DNA of 53,444 bases. Origin: Candidatus Micrarchaeota archaeon CG10_big_fil_rev_8_21_14_0_10_45_29 (GTDB taxonomy: Archaea; Micrarchaeota; Micrarchaeia; Anstonellales; Anstonellaceae). A program made the position numbers and the translations under genes. Below, piece by piece: positions 38,897 through 47,914 of the stretch (positions are counted from its first letter, which is position 1; each line of letters opens with the position of its first letter). The notes under the pieces were generated by a model that saw only the letters and a list, made by a program, of their open reading frames with translations, did not search any database and was not told the origin of the DNA. The DNA is taken from NCBI GenBank assembly GCA_002778455.1, contig PFCD01000001.1, positions 1-53,444 on the forward strand, written 5' to 3'.

Positions 38897-39964
38897 TTAA
38901 GCAGAAATTTTATTTACTGCCAAAAGCATCTTTGCCTGCTCATTTTTGGCAAGGGAGGGGTTTGCCTTTGAAATTGTTTCCAAAAACCAGCTTACCAGCC
39001 TCTCATTTGAGGTGCCCCACAGCGCGCATTTTGCCACAATTTCGTGCACCTGCACGCGCGAGATTTTCACCTTTGAGCCCACATCAAACACGTCCGAATT
39101 ATTGATGCATTTTACATAGCTCTCAATTGCCATAAAAAGAGGTATAAGGCAAAACATTCTCACTTTTAGCGCATTTTGGGGCAAAGAAATAATATAGCGC
39201 ATGCCCGAATACAAATATTCAAGCGCATTCTCTATCTCCTCATTTAGCACCTTCATAGCCATCTGCCGATTCTCTTTTTTCAAAAGCGCCTCATAATCAA
39301 GGGAATGCTTCTCAAGCACTTTTTTGGGCCAATAATAGCGGCGCGAGGGGATGTCGGATGCCACATCGCGCAAAATATTTACTTTCTGCAGCGCAAGCCC
39401 GAATTTTTTTGCATACACCTGCAATTCCTTCCTTGTTTTCTGCGTGATTATCCTGTTATGGTATAGCAAATCATTGAATAAATATCCCACAACCCCTGCA
39501 ACATAATAGCTGTATCTGTCCTGGTCCGCAAATGTGCGAATAGGGCGGTTTTGGAATTCATACATCCCTTCCGCCATCACCTTGCCCCATTTTATTATGC
39601 TTGCGCGCGCGCCCTTTGGCAGCGAATAGTAAGCCCTTGTTATGGCAGGCAAATTCTGCAAAAGCTCTTTTTCATAGGTGCATTCAATTTCTGCCAGCAT
39701 TCTTGCGCGCATCTTTCCCACCTGCGCCATATCAACACTTTTTTGCGAAAGAAGGGAGACAAACCCCCCAAAAAGTTCTTTTTTTTGCGGAGAAGGGCAA
39801 TCCTCTATGGTGTCGATTACCCTGTAAATTATGTATGAGAGCATCATCTGGTCTGCCATCGGCTGGGGCAGAACTTTTATCGCCAAGGAAAAGCTTCGCG
39901 AGACGCGGGGGAGCATATCCCAGCAATTAGCCATGTCATTGCTTATTTTAGAAGCGCCTATCAT
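38897..39964 (-). CDS. Squalene/phytoene synthase family protein
   Basis: SRSFSLAIKVLP, YRVIDTIED and QKVNILRDVASDIPSRRYYWP. Confidence 0.92.
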   Translation of the reverse strand: MIGASKISNDMANCWDMLPRVSRSFSLAIKVLPQPMADQMMLSYIIYRVIDTIEDCPSPQKKELFGGFVSLLSQKSVDMAQVGKMRARMLAEIECTYEKELLQNLPAITRAYYSLPKGARASIIKWGKVMAEGMYEFQNRPIRTFADQDRYSYYVAGVVGYLFNDLLYHNRIITQKTRKELQVYAKKFGLALQKVNILRDVASDIPSRRYYWPKKVLEKHSLDYEALLKKENRQMAMKVLNEEIENALEYLYSGMRYIISLPQNALKVRMFCLIPLFMAIESYVKCINNSDVFDVGSKVKISRVQVHEIVAKCALWGTSNERLVSWFLETISKANPSLAKNEQAKMLLAVNKISA

Positions 39965-40017
39965 CAGTTTCTAAACCACAGCCATAGTATTTAAATCTTC
40001 TATGCATTCTCACTTCG

Positions 40018-41319
40018 GTGCATAAATTGAAAAATTGCGTAAAATTTGATTTTTCCGGGTGCGGCATCGGCTCAAAGGCTCTTTTGGCTCAGGCGAAAAA
40101 AAGCTCAAAATATGTGCAAGAGCTCGCAAGTGTTGCAAAGGCGTGCGACTGGTCGAATCCAGCATGCTCGATTATTCTTCCAAACGAGAGAAAATTTTTC
40201 AAGCAATCAGTTTCTCTTGCCCAAAAATTTTCCCACTGCTCGCTTCTAATAGTTGTGGGCATAGGCGGCTCGAATCTGGGCGCAATGGCGGTGTTGCAGG
40301 CAATAGGGGGGCCATACAGCCGCCTTCTCTCAACGCCCCAAGTGCTTTTTGCAGACACCTGCGACCCGCGAAGCATATCGCAAATAATTGCCATAGGGAA
40401 AAAGCACGCGAGGGAGGGAAATGAAATTTTAATAAACATAATAACAAAAAGCGGGCGCACAATAGAGACAATCTCAAATTTCGGGGCAATTTACTCGGAG
40501 CTAAAAAAAGAGGGCGGCAAAATAAGCGTTGTCGCCACAAGTGATGAGGGCAGCGAATTTTTGCGCGCATGCGTGGAGGAGGGGCACGAAACCCTTTCCA
40601 TCCCAAAAAAAGTGGGCGGAAGGTTTTCTGTATTTTCAAACGCGGGGCTTTTTCCACTTACTTTGGCGGGAGTTGACACAAGCTCGCTTCTTGCCGGCGC
40701 AAAGGAGGGGCTGTCCCAATCCCTCTCAAAAAACATGAAAAAAAACCCCGCGGCGCAAATGGCTTCATTTTTGCATTTGCAAAGCATGAAGGGAAAAAAC
40801 ATCCATGCATTCTTTTTCTTCTCAAACAGCATGCGAGCCCTGGGGCTTTGGAGCCGCCAGCTTTTGGCTGAAAGCGTGGGGAAAGAGCGAACCCTCTCGG
40901 GAAAAAAAATAAATTTTGGAATAACTCCCATGCTCTCAACAGGCACAACCGATTTGCACTCAATGGCGCAATTGTATTTGGCAGGGCCTGCTGACAAGGC
41001 GTTTTTGCTTGCCAATGTAAAAAATTTCGGGGCGCACTTTGAGGGCGCAAGCCCTCTCTCGCATTTTGCGCCCAAAAAAGCAAATTCCCCCGCCCGCGCG
41101 ATGGAGGCAATTTACGCGGGCGTGCGCTCCGCGTTCAAAAAGGAAAAATTGCCTTTTGCGCAGGCGCAATTTTCGGGGCTAAATGAATTTTGCGTGGGGC
41201 AGTATATGCAGGTGCAAATGTGCTCCACCATGCTTCTTGCAAACATGCTAAATTTAAACGCCTTTGACCAGCCGGCTGTGGAAAAATACAAAACAGAGGC
41301 AATGCGGCTTTTGAAATAA
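40018..41319 (+). CDS. pgi: Glucose-6-phosphate isomerase
   Basis: VGIGGSNLGAMAVLQA and ITKSGRTIET; 433 aa; GTG start. Confidence 0.9.
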   Translation: MHKLKNCVKFDFSGCGIGSKALLAQAKKSSKYVQELASVAKACDWSNPACSIILPNERKFFKQSVSLAQKFSHCSLLIVVGIGGSNLGAMAVLQAIGGPYSRLLSTPQVLFADTCDPRSISQIIAIGKKHAREGNEILINIITKSGRTIETISNFGAIYSELKKEGGKISVVATSDEGSEFLRACVEEGHETLSIPKKVGGRFSVFSNAGLFPLTLAGVDTSSLLAGAKEGLSQSLSKNMKKNPAAQMASFLHLQSMKGKNIHAFFFFSNSMRALGLWSRQLLAESVGKERTLSGKKINFGITPMLSTGTTDLHSMAQLYLAGPADKAFLLANVKNFGAHFEGASPLSHFAPKKANSPARAMEAIYAGVRSAFKKEKLPFAQAQFSGLNEFCVGQYMQVQMCSTMLLANMLNLNAFDQPAVEKYKTEAMRLLK

Positions 41320-41395
41320 TATTTATTCAATAAAAGCCTTCCAAGCAAGCCAACCTCAAATTTCCCGCAGGGATAAAAATTTTTCTTTAGCCTTT

Positions 41396-42331
41396 TTACA
41401 AGCCCAAGAAGCTATTTATTTTCCTCTCTTTTTTGCATAAAAGAAGCGCCCCTGCAAGTGAAGGGTTTTTGAGGGAACATTTTGTTATTCTCACTTTTTT
41501 TGCAGGCTCTATTGCATTTTGGGAAAAAGTGCGCATCACCTGCTTTTTGTGCTTTCCCATATAAGCATTTGAAAGAGAGCCTGCCACAATTATTTCTTTT
41601 GGGTTTAGCGCGTTTGCAATATTTGCCATCCCAACCCCGAAAAATTCTGCCGCCTCTCCCGCCACTTTTTTTTCCAAAGCGCTTTTCGACTCAAAAATTT
41701 CTTTCGCGCTTTTCTTGCGGAGGATTTTACTTTTGTTCGCGCCATTTCTCCTTACCACGGAATCAAATTTCTTTTCAATTCCTTTTCCGCCGCAAATTTG
41801 CTCCCACTCAAAAAAATTCTTGCTTCCCGCCACGCCGGCAGAAATCTTATTTGCGCCCCCGCCAAAATAAAGAAATTTCATATGTCCGAATTCCCCTGCA
41901 CAATTTCCGCTTCCTCTCACAAGCCTCCCTCCCCTCACAATGGCGCCGCCTATGCCGCTTCCGGGCATTACAAGCGCAAAATCATCATCTTTTTTCATGC
42001 CCCTTTTGCGCCAAAGCGCAAGGGCGGCGCATTTGGCATCATTCTCAACAAATATTTTTGCGCCTCCCGCCTTGCCAAGTTCTGCCTTAACATCGATATT
42101 TTTTACTCCGCAAATGTTTGGCAAAAGAGAAGCCTTTTCTTTTTGCACAAACCCGGGAAGGCAAACGCCAACTTCCCGTGCCCCGGAAACTTTTATTATT
42201 TTTTTTAAAATAAGAAGAAGCTTTTTTGAATGCGGAGTATTTATTTTCGCGCCTTTTTCTATTTTGCCTCCCCTTGAGAGCGCCCATTCTATTTTTGTGG
42301 CGCCCACGTCTATTCCAAGGGTTTTTTCCAT
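41396..42331 (-). CDS. ROK-family sugar kinase
   Basis: LGIDVGATKIEWAL, VENDAKCAALA, PGSGIGGAIVRGGRLVRGSGNCAGEFGHMKF; start 42331 preferred. Confidence 0.88.
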   Translation of the reverse strand: MEKTLGIDVGATKIEWALSRGGKIEKGAKINTPHSKKLLLILKKIIKVSGAREVGVCLPGFVQKEKASLLPNICGVKNIDVKAELGKAGGAKIFVENDAKCAALALWRKRGMKKDDDFALVMPGSGIGGAIVRGGRLVRGSGNCAGEFGHMKFLYFGGGANKISAGVAGSKNFFEWEQICGGKGIEKKFDSVVRRNGANKSKILRKKSAKEIFESKSALEKKVAGEAAEFFGVGMANIANALNPKEIIVAGSLSNAYMGKHKKQVMRTFSQNAIEPAKKVRITKCSLKNPSLAGALLLCKKERKINSFLGL

Positions 42332-42410
42332 ATCTTTCGCCTTCACACACAACTTAATTAAAGCAATGCCGGCGGTCCCGCGCCCTATCCCACAAAGGGG
42401 CTCTCCAGGC

Positions 42411-42929
42411 TTATTTTTTCCCGGGCATTTTCTTTTTCATAACCATTTTCAGGCTGCATGCGCAGTTTCCCCTCTCCTGCGGCACCCCTCCTTCGCAATA
42501 TTTTTTAAAATGCTCAAAAAAACAGGGATGCTCCCCAAACAAATCCACAAAACGCACGAATTTTTCCATTTTTCTCATGCTTTGCGCCGAGAGCCCGCTC
42601 TCAAGCACATGGGAATCCTTTTCCACTAGATGCGCGGGAACCCCTATGCGGGAGAGAAACCTTTTGAAAACATTTGCCCTTGCGGTAAGGGATTTTACAA
42701 CTCCCGCGCCTTCGGGCGCAAGCATCGCACCCTGGTACTTCCTGTATGTAATAAGGCTCTTTTTCTCCAAGTTGTCCAGCATGTTTGTTACCGAAGGCGA
42801 GCGCACCTTTAGCACCTTTGCGATGTCTCCGGTGCTCGCAACTCCCTTGTTTTTTGAAATCTGGTATATTGCAAGCAGGTAATTTTGCTCGGCGCGGCTT
42901 CCAGCAGCCGTTTCAATTAGTTTTGACAT
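42411..42929 (-). CDS. DtxR/MntR-family metal-dependent regulator, two-domain
   Basis: wHTH SKNKGVASTGDIAKVLKVRSPSVTNMLDNLEKKSLI and dimerisation region with metal-ligand pattern (EKDSHVLESGLS). Confidence 0.9.
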   Translation of the reverse strand: MSKLIETAAGSRAEQNYLLAIYQISKNKGVASTGDIAKVLKVRSPSVTNMLDNLEKKSLITYRKYQGAMLAPEGAGVVKSLTARANVFKRFLSRIGVPAHLVEKDSHVLESGLSAQSMRKMEKFVRFVDLFGEHPCFFEHFKKYCEGGVPQERGNCACSLKMVMKKKMPGKK

Positions 42930-42962
42930 GCCTTTATTTGCTCCCCAGCGCTTATAAAAGTT

Positions 42963-42991
42963 AGTTTTGCCTAAAAATTTTAGGTTTAACT
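42963..42991. promoter_or_regulatory. Putative DtxR-family operator between divergent promoters
   Basis: agttttgCCTAAAAATTTTAGGtttaact: perfect CCTAAAA-A-TTTTAGG core (42970-42984) with AGTT/AACT outer arms. Confidence 0.65.
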
Positions 42992-43022
42992 ATAAATATG
43001 GCTAAAAGCTACCTGTATTAAT

Positions 43023-43108
43023 GCAGGAAGCCGGGCACCCGCCTCTTGCGGCTGCAAAGCCATCAGCCCCATGAAAGGTGCCCGGATTCCCCTGCCAAAG
43101 GTTTTTTT
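43023..43108 (+). promoter_or_regulatory. Structured 5' leader, attenuator- or riboswitch-like
   Basis: Nested stems GCAGG/CCTGC (43023-43027/43091-43095) and CCGGGCACC/GGTGCCCGG (43031-43039/43077-43085), then T7 (43102-43108) abutting ATG 43109. Confidence 0.5.
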
Positions 43109-43576
43109 ATGGGATTATTTTCAAATGGAGGAAGCAACTCAAAAGTTAACGGCAACGGAATAGCCGGCCCGCCCGCATGCAAGACATGCGCCACCTCCTG
43201 CTTTGGCTCCAAAATGCCCCTTGGCAAAAGCTTTGATGATTTCTCTCCTCCCGCACAGCAAAAGCTTGAGCGCCTGCGCGCCCTTTTCTCTGAAGCCGGG
43301 GCAGCATTTCGAAGCGCCCAAATTCTTGAGGGCGAGCAAAAGGAAAATGAGGGGATGGGGCGCATGGCGCTTGCTGTGGAAAAAAGGCATGATTCCTCGC
43401 AAAAAATGGGTGAGGCAGAGGCAAAAAAGCAAGAGGCGCAAAACACTGTGATAGGGATTATCAGCCAAAAGCTTGTTTCAGAGGATGATTTCCCCCTCTT
43501 TTCTCAAACCGTATTGCGGATGATAAGCATGCATGCGGGCAGCGCCGAGGCGGAAAGATTTTTGAACAGCGGTTGA
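43109..43576 (+). CDS. Small protein with CxxCxxxC motif near the N-terminus
   Basis: MGLFSNGGSNSKVNGNGIAGPPACKTCATSCFGSKMPLG then Glu/Lys-rich helix; start ATG 43109 rather than TTG 43046. Confidence 0.6.
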   Translation: MGLFSNGGSNSKVNGNGIAGPPACKTCATSCFGSKMPLGKSFDDFSPPAQQKLERLRALFSEAGAAFRSAQILEGEQKENEGMGRMALAVEKRHDSSQKMGEAEAKKQEAQNTVIGIISQKLVSEDDFPLFSQTVLRMISMHAGSAEAERFLNSG

Positions 43577-43582
43577 TATCTG

Positions 43583-45241
43583 ATGTTTTTTATATTTCAA
43601 ATAGCAGCCAGCCCGCCGCCAAAGCGGCAGCCTCCAAAAAGCAACTTTCTCTCAATCGCAATGGAGAAGGGGAAAAAAGAGGGAAAAATAGATTCCGGCA
43701 CCGCGGAGAAAATAACAAGCCATGCAAAAATAGCCGCAACAACAATTTCAAAGGAAAAAGAAAATCCAATTCAAAACAGGAATTTTTCCCAAAATTTGCA
43801 GATGCGCGACTCTTTCACCGTAAATTCAAGGCAGGGTTCTTTTGGCATGATGGAACCTGCCCTGGAGGGTGGATGCAACGGCTGCTCAGGAAACCGCGGC
43901 TGCTGCGGAGGCGGCTCAATTTCCATGGAAGAGCTTGTAAAATTCATAGAATATGAGAGCGAACACCCGGATGAATTCGGAGGCGCCGGCTCGGAAGCGC
44001 TTCCGGCAGAATTCAGGAGCATCATGGCGGATTTGTATTCTCTCAAAAAAAGCAAGGAAGAGATGGAAAAGCAGGAGGCAAAGGCAAAGACAAGCAAAGA
44101 GCCCCCAAAGCCGCTGAAAAATTCTGTTGAGGCGGCAAAAAAAGGCACATCCGCATCAAAAAACCCGTTCCAACCAGAAAAAACTTCCCCAGAAACCAAA
44201 ACTGCAAACAACATTTCCCCCAAATTAAGCCTTTTTGAAAAAGGGAAAAACAATGTTTTATCGGCAAAAGAAAATATTTCACAAAAAGGGGCGCAAATAA
44301 AAATAAATCCCATTTACAAAAGAAAAATGGTGAAAATGCAGCCGCCGAAGGAAACAACCGCCGCGGAGAAGGCGGGAATTCTCTCGCTTTTCGGCACACC
44401 GGGAACAAAAAAGGGGAATTCAGGCAAGCCAAAAATATTTCCGATTTCCCCAAAGCCCCCCGCAGGGGCGCAAAAGGCGATTAATTCCACGAAAATGAAT
44501 TCAAAAAAATCGCAGAAGAGAATTTCCACTTACAGGAAAAATCCGGAGAAAAGCGCAAAGCAGCTTCTTGAGGAAAAAAAGGCGCGCAAACCCAAAAGGG
44601 CAGAACTTCTAAAAGAGGAGAAGAAAAAGCTTCTCAAAAATTTAAAAGAGGAGAAAAAGCGCCTTCTGGAAAAAAGGGACGAACTTGAAAAAATGAAAAA
44701 AGACGCTGAAAATGCGCAAAAGGCAAAACAAGAAAAGCCATCAAAGCTTGCTGAAGAAAAACAAAAAAAGAAAGAAACGGAAGAAAAAAAGAATGCCGAA
44801 AAGGCAGAAAAAAATTCCGAAAAATCCCAAAAACAGGAAAAAGAAATTCCAAAAGAAAAAGAGAAAGGCGCAAAGCAAGGCGAGGAAAAAGAAAAAAGAG
44901 GGGAAAAAGCGCAAGAGAAGAAAAAAGAAAACAGCGCCCAAAAGAAAGTCGGGGAAGAAGCCAAAGAAAAGCAATCCCCAAAAGAGGAAAAGAAAAAAGA
45001 AAGCGAATCCAAAAAAGAAAATCAATATTCCCGGGAAAAAGAAAGCGCCCTGCCCAAAGAGGAAAATAAAAAGCCGCGTGGGGAAAGAAAAGCCGCTTCC
45101 GCAAAACACTCCAAAAATTATATCGCATCCAAAAGCAAAAACTACCCTGCTTATCCATCCCATCAAAATTCACAAAGGGATAAGGGCGCAAAATCCGCAG
45201 CAAAGGCCCGAAAAAGAGAAAGCCGCAAAGAGGCGGCATAA
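43583..45241 (+). CDS. Cys-cluster protein with long Lys/Glu low-complexity tail
   Basis: GGCNGCSGNRGCCGGG cluster followed by SISMEELVKFIEYES and ~200 aa of K/E-rich sequence; the alternative ATG at ~43661 is also plausible. Confidence 0.65.
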   Translation: MFFIFQIAASPPPKRQPPKSNFLSIAMEKGKKEGKIDSGTAEKITSHAKIAATTISKEKENPIQNRNFSQNLQMRDSFTVNSRQGSFGMMEPALEGGCNGCSGNRGCCGGGSISMEELVKFIEYESEHPDEFGGAGSEALPAEFRSIMADLYSLKKSKEEMEKQEAKAKTSKEPPKPLKNSVEAAKKGTSASKNPFQPEKTSPETKTANNISPKLSLFEKGKNNVLSAKENISQKGAQIKINPIYKRKMVKMQPPKETTAAEKAGILSLFGTPGTKKGNSGKPKIFPISPKPPAGAQKAINSTKMNSKKSQKRISTYRKNPEKSAKQLLEEKKARKPKRAELLKEEKKKLLKNLKEEKKRLLEKRDELEKMKKDAENAQKAKQEKPSKLAEEKQKKKETEEKKNAEKAEKNSEKSQKQEKEIPKEKEKGAKQGEEKEKRGEKAQEKKKENSAQKKVGEEAKEKQSPKEEKKKESESKKENQYSREKESALPKEENKKPRGERKAASAKHSKNYIASKSKNYPAYPSHQNSQRDKGAKSAAKARKRESRKEAA

Positions 45242-45288
45242 TTAACTGCTTTTAAAATATTTTCCAAAAGTTTTCCAATCGATTTAAA

Positions 45289-45308
45289 AAGTTAAGCCAG
45301 CTTAACTT
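45289..45308. promoter_or_regulatory. Putative DtxR-family operator overlapping a leaderless start
   Basis: AAGTTAAGC-CA-GCTTAACTT perfect 9+9 palindrome, between TATA-like gatttaaaaa and ATG 45312. Confidence 0.65.
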
Positions 45309-45311
45309 ATT

Positions 45312-45710
45312 ATGCAGGAAAAAGCGCACGAGGATTATATGCGCGCATTTTTATACCTCCAGAAAAAGCGCGGCATGCTCTCACAGTCAGAGCTTGCCTC
45401 CTACTTAGGGATATCAAAGGCGGGCGTCTCGGAAATGATGCATATCCTCTCAAAAAAAGGGCTTGTGAAAAAGGCTGCTTACAAGCCGCCCGCGCTCACA
45501 AAAAAGGGGGAGGCATTGGCAAAAAAGATGACGTTCAAGCACCGGCTAATAGAGCATTTTCTCGCGTCAAAGCTGAAAATGCCCGCAAAAAAAGTGCACA
45601 AAGAGGCGGAAATGCTTGAGCACGCACTCTCGGACGATGCCGCCGGGCGGCTTTACAAATTTTTGGGAAAGCCGAAAAAAGACCCGCACGGCAGCCCGAT
45701 ATGCCCCTAA
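45312..45710 (+). CDS. Short DtxR-family metal-dependent regulator
   Basis: 132 aa, wHTH KRGMLSQSELASYLGISKAGVSEMMHILSKKGLV and metal/dimer region HKEAEMLEHALSDDA. Confidence 0.88.
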   Translation: MQEKAHEDYMRAFLYLQKKRGMLSQSELASYLGISKAGVSEMMHILSKKGLVKKAAYKPPALTKKGEALAKKMTFKHRLIEHFLASKLKMPAKKVHKEAEMLEHALSDDAAGRLYKFLGKPKKDPHGSPICP

Positions 45711-45759
45711 AAAATCTTTTAAAAAACGCGCCAATGAAAAATTCGCATGCAAATAAAAA

Positions 45760-47046
45760 GTGATAGCCATGAAATTTATTGACAAAATTCCAATCCCCTC
45801 TTTCCTGAAAGTTTTGGGAAAAAAAGAGTTCTGGGCTTTTTTCGGCACGGGGCTAATAGTTAGCGTCGCCTACATGGACCCGGGCAACTGGGGAACCTCC
45901 ATCAGCGGAGGCGCCGAATTCAACTACGACTTGCTCTGGATTGTCTGGCTCTCAAGCATAATGGCAATGCTTTTCCAGTATATTTCCGGCAAAATAGGCA
46001 TTGCCGGGCATTCTGTTGCCGGGCTTGTGCATGGCAGGTGGAAAAGCAAAACAATGGTTTTTCTTTACTGGCTTTTGGCGGAAATCTCAATTCTCGCAAC
46101 TGATCTGGCAGAATTTTTGGGAATAGTTGTGGCATTAAACCTTCTCTTCGGCATCCCGATGCTTGAGGGCACCTTTCTTGCGATAGCGGACGTGCTTTTG
46201 CTTTTATTGCTTACAAGAAAGAATTTCCGCGCCCTTGAATACGCGTTCATACTCTTCGTCTCTGTAATAGGCATCGGATATTTATACGAGCTTTTCATAA
46301 CTTCCCCTGACCTGGGGCTTATAGCAACCCACTCAATAACACCAATCTTAAACTCGCAGACAATTCTCATAGCCGTGGGAATAATAGGCGCAACCGTAAT
46401 GCCGCACGCGCTTTTTGTGCACTCATGGCTTCTCAAAAACAAAATGAAGGAGAATGAGAAGAGCATATCCAAAAAGGAGGCGCTAACATTTCACACCGTG
46501 GACAACGTGCTCTCGCTTTTTGTGGCAGGGCTGATAAACGCCTCAATTCTTATAATGGCCGCGGCCGCCTTTTACAATTCCGGCTTTGTTGTAGCGAGCA
46601 TAGACGAGGCATACCGCACCCTCACTCCTCTATTCGGCTCCCTTGCATCAACCGTATTTGCCCTTGCGCTCCTTTCTGCAGGAATTTCCTCCTCAATCAC
46701 AGGCACGCTGGCTGGGCAGAGCATAATGGAGAGCTTGACCGACTTTAAATTAAGCCCCACCGCAAGGCGGCTTATTACAAGGGGAATAAACGTTATTCCC
46801 CTTCTCATAGCGATTCTTCTTGGAATAGAGCCGCTTGCCATTTTGGTATACAGCCAGGTGGCGCTTAGCATGCTAATTCCCCTTCCCCTAATACCGCTTA
46901 TCTACTACTCTTCCAAAAAAGAGATAATGGGCGAATTAACAAACAAAAAAATAACCACCGCCGTTTCCTCAATATTCGCGATAGTGATACTTGCCTTTAA
47001 TGCATATCTTCTTTATTCGGTGTTTGTGCTTGGGCAGGCGATATAA
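45760..47046 (+). CDS. mntH: NRAMP-family divalent metal (Mn/Fe) transporter
   Basis: YMDPGNWGTSISGGAEF (DPGN) and GATVMPHALFVHSWLL (MPH) motifs. Confidence 0.93.
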   Translation: MIAMKFIDKIPIPSFLKVLGKKEFWAFFGTGLIVSVAYMDPGNWGTSISGGAEFNYDLLWIVWLSSIMAMLFQYISGKIGIAGHSVAGLVHGRWKSKTMVFLYWLLAEISILATDLAEFLGIVVALNLLFGIPMLEGTFLAIADVLLLLLLTRKNFRALEYAFILFVSVIGIGYLYELFITSPDLGLIATHSITPILNSQTILIAVGIIGATVMPHALFVHSWLLKNKMKENEKSISKKEALTFHTVDNVLSLFVAGLINASILIMAAAAFYNSGFVVASIDEAYRTLTPLFGSLASTVFALALLSAGISSSITGTLAGQSIMESLTDFKLSPTARRLITRGINVIPLLIAILLGIEPLAILVYSQVALSMLIPLPLIPLIYYSSKKEIMGELTNKKITTAVSSIFAIVILAFNAYLLYSVFVLGQAI

Positions 47047-47053
47047 GTGCGCT

Positions 47054-47548
47054 TCACATCTGCTTCTTAATGTCTAAAATAAGCTTTCTCCAGCCCGTTT
47101 CTCCCATCAAAAATGTTTTCTCATCACTAAAATCATGCTTCACATACCCGTCATCGCTTACTTTTTGAAAATCAACATGGATTGCTTTTCCCTTATACAT
47201 TATCCACATTGCAGGCAATCCCATCCCCTTATTCTTTAGTTTTGAGTTTTTCCTAAACTCTTTCAAATAAATTTTATTGTATTTTTCATAAAGCGCGCCA
47301 TCAGCATCCTTATCTACAACCCCCAAATCAATCCCGCTTTTATTTATTTTCGAGAGCTCTTTTTTTAGCTTTTGGCAGGGCCCGCACCATGTGGCTGAAA
47401 ATACCACCACCCAAAGCTCATCCTTTTTTACAACAGAGCTAAAATTCTTTTGGGTAAGCACCACAAACCCGTGTGTGTCAAGCTTTTGAATAGGCTTATC
47501 CATGTCTATATTTGCTTTTTGCTTCTGCTTTATTTGCATAATAAGCAT
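47054..47548 (-). CDS. Thioredoxin-like protein
   Basis: WVVVFSATWCGPCQKLKKEL active site. Confidence 0.9.
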   Translation of the reverse strand: MLIMQIKQKQKANIDMDKPIQKLDTHGFVVLTQKNFSSVVKKDELWVVVFSATWCGPCQKLKKELSKINKSGIDLGVVDKDADGALYEKYNKIYLKEFRKNSKLKNKGMGLPAMWIMYKGKAIHVDFQKVSDDGYVKHDFSDEKTFLMGETGWRKLILDIKKQM

Positions 47549-47914
47549 AACACACCTATTTTTCCAATATTTTTAAGCATTTAGTGCATCAGACCGTCCG
47601 TCTCTCGTCATAACCCCATCCTTCATTCAGCAAAAGTGTTTCTTTTGGGAATGAAAGCACTTTTTTTTCTGAAAGAAAAGGGCTTCGAGATCACACTCTT
47701 ATCATCATTTGCGTTTATTATGTCTCACTTTAGCTTAATATTCATATCATTCGCTCAGACGAGCCGCTAATAGGTTTTTTTGGGGCAAGCCCCGGCATTC
47801 TGCAGCAGCCTTTTTCTATTAAGAAAAAGTGCATATGCCTTTTTTTTGGAAAGAAAAATGGCTGGGGAGACAAATGGTTTTTAAATGCCCCCTTAGTTGT
47901 TTATTGGGGTAATA

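Noticed and set aside
40491-41169. Overlapping minus ORFs opposite pgi
   Set aside because: Antisense to the well-supported glucose-6-phosphate isomerase gene; no independent motif.
44530-45239. Phe/Ser-rich minus ORFs (160, 201 and 141 aa) and plus ORF 44712-45245
   Set aside because: Frame shadows of the Lys/Glu-rich tail of the 43583-45241 gene; poly-AAA/GAA codons read in other frames.
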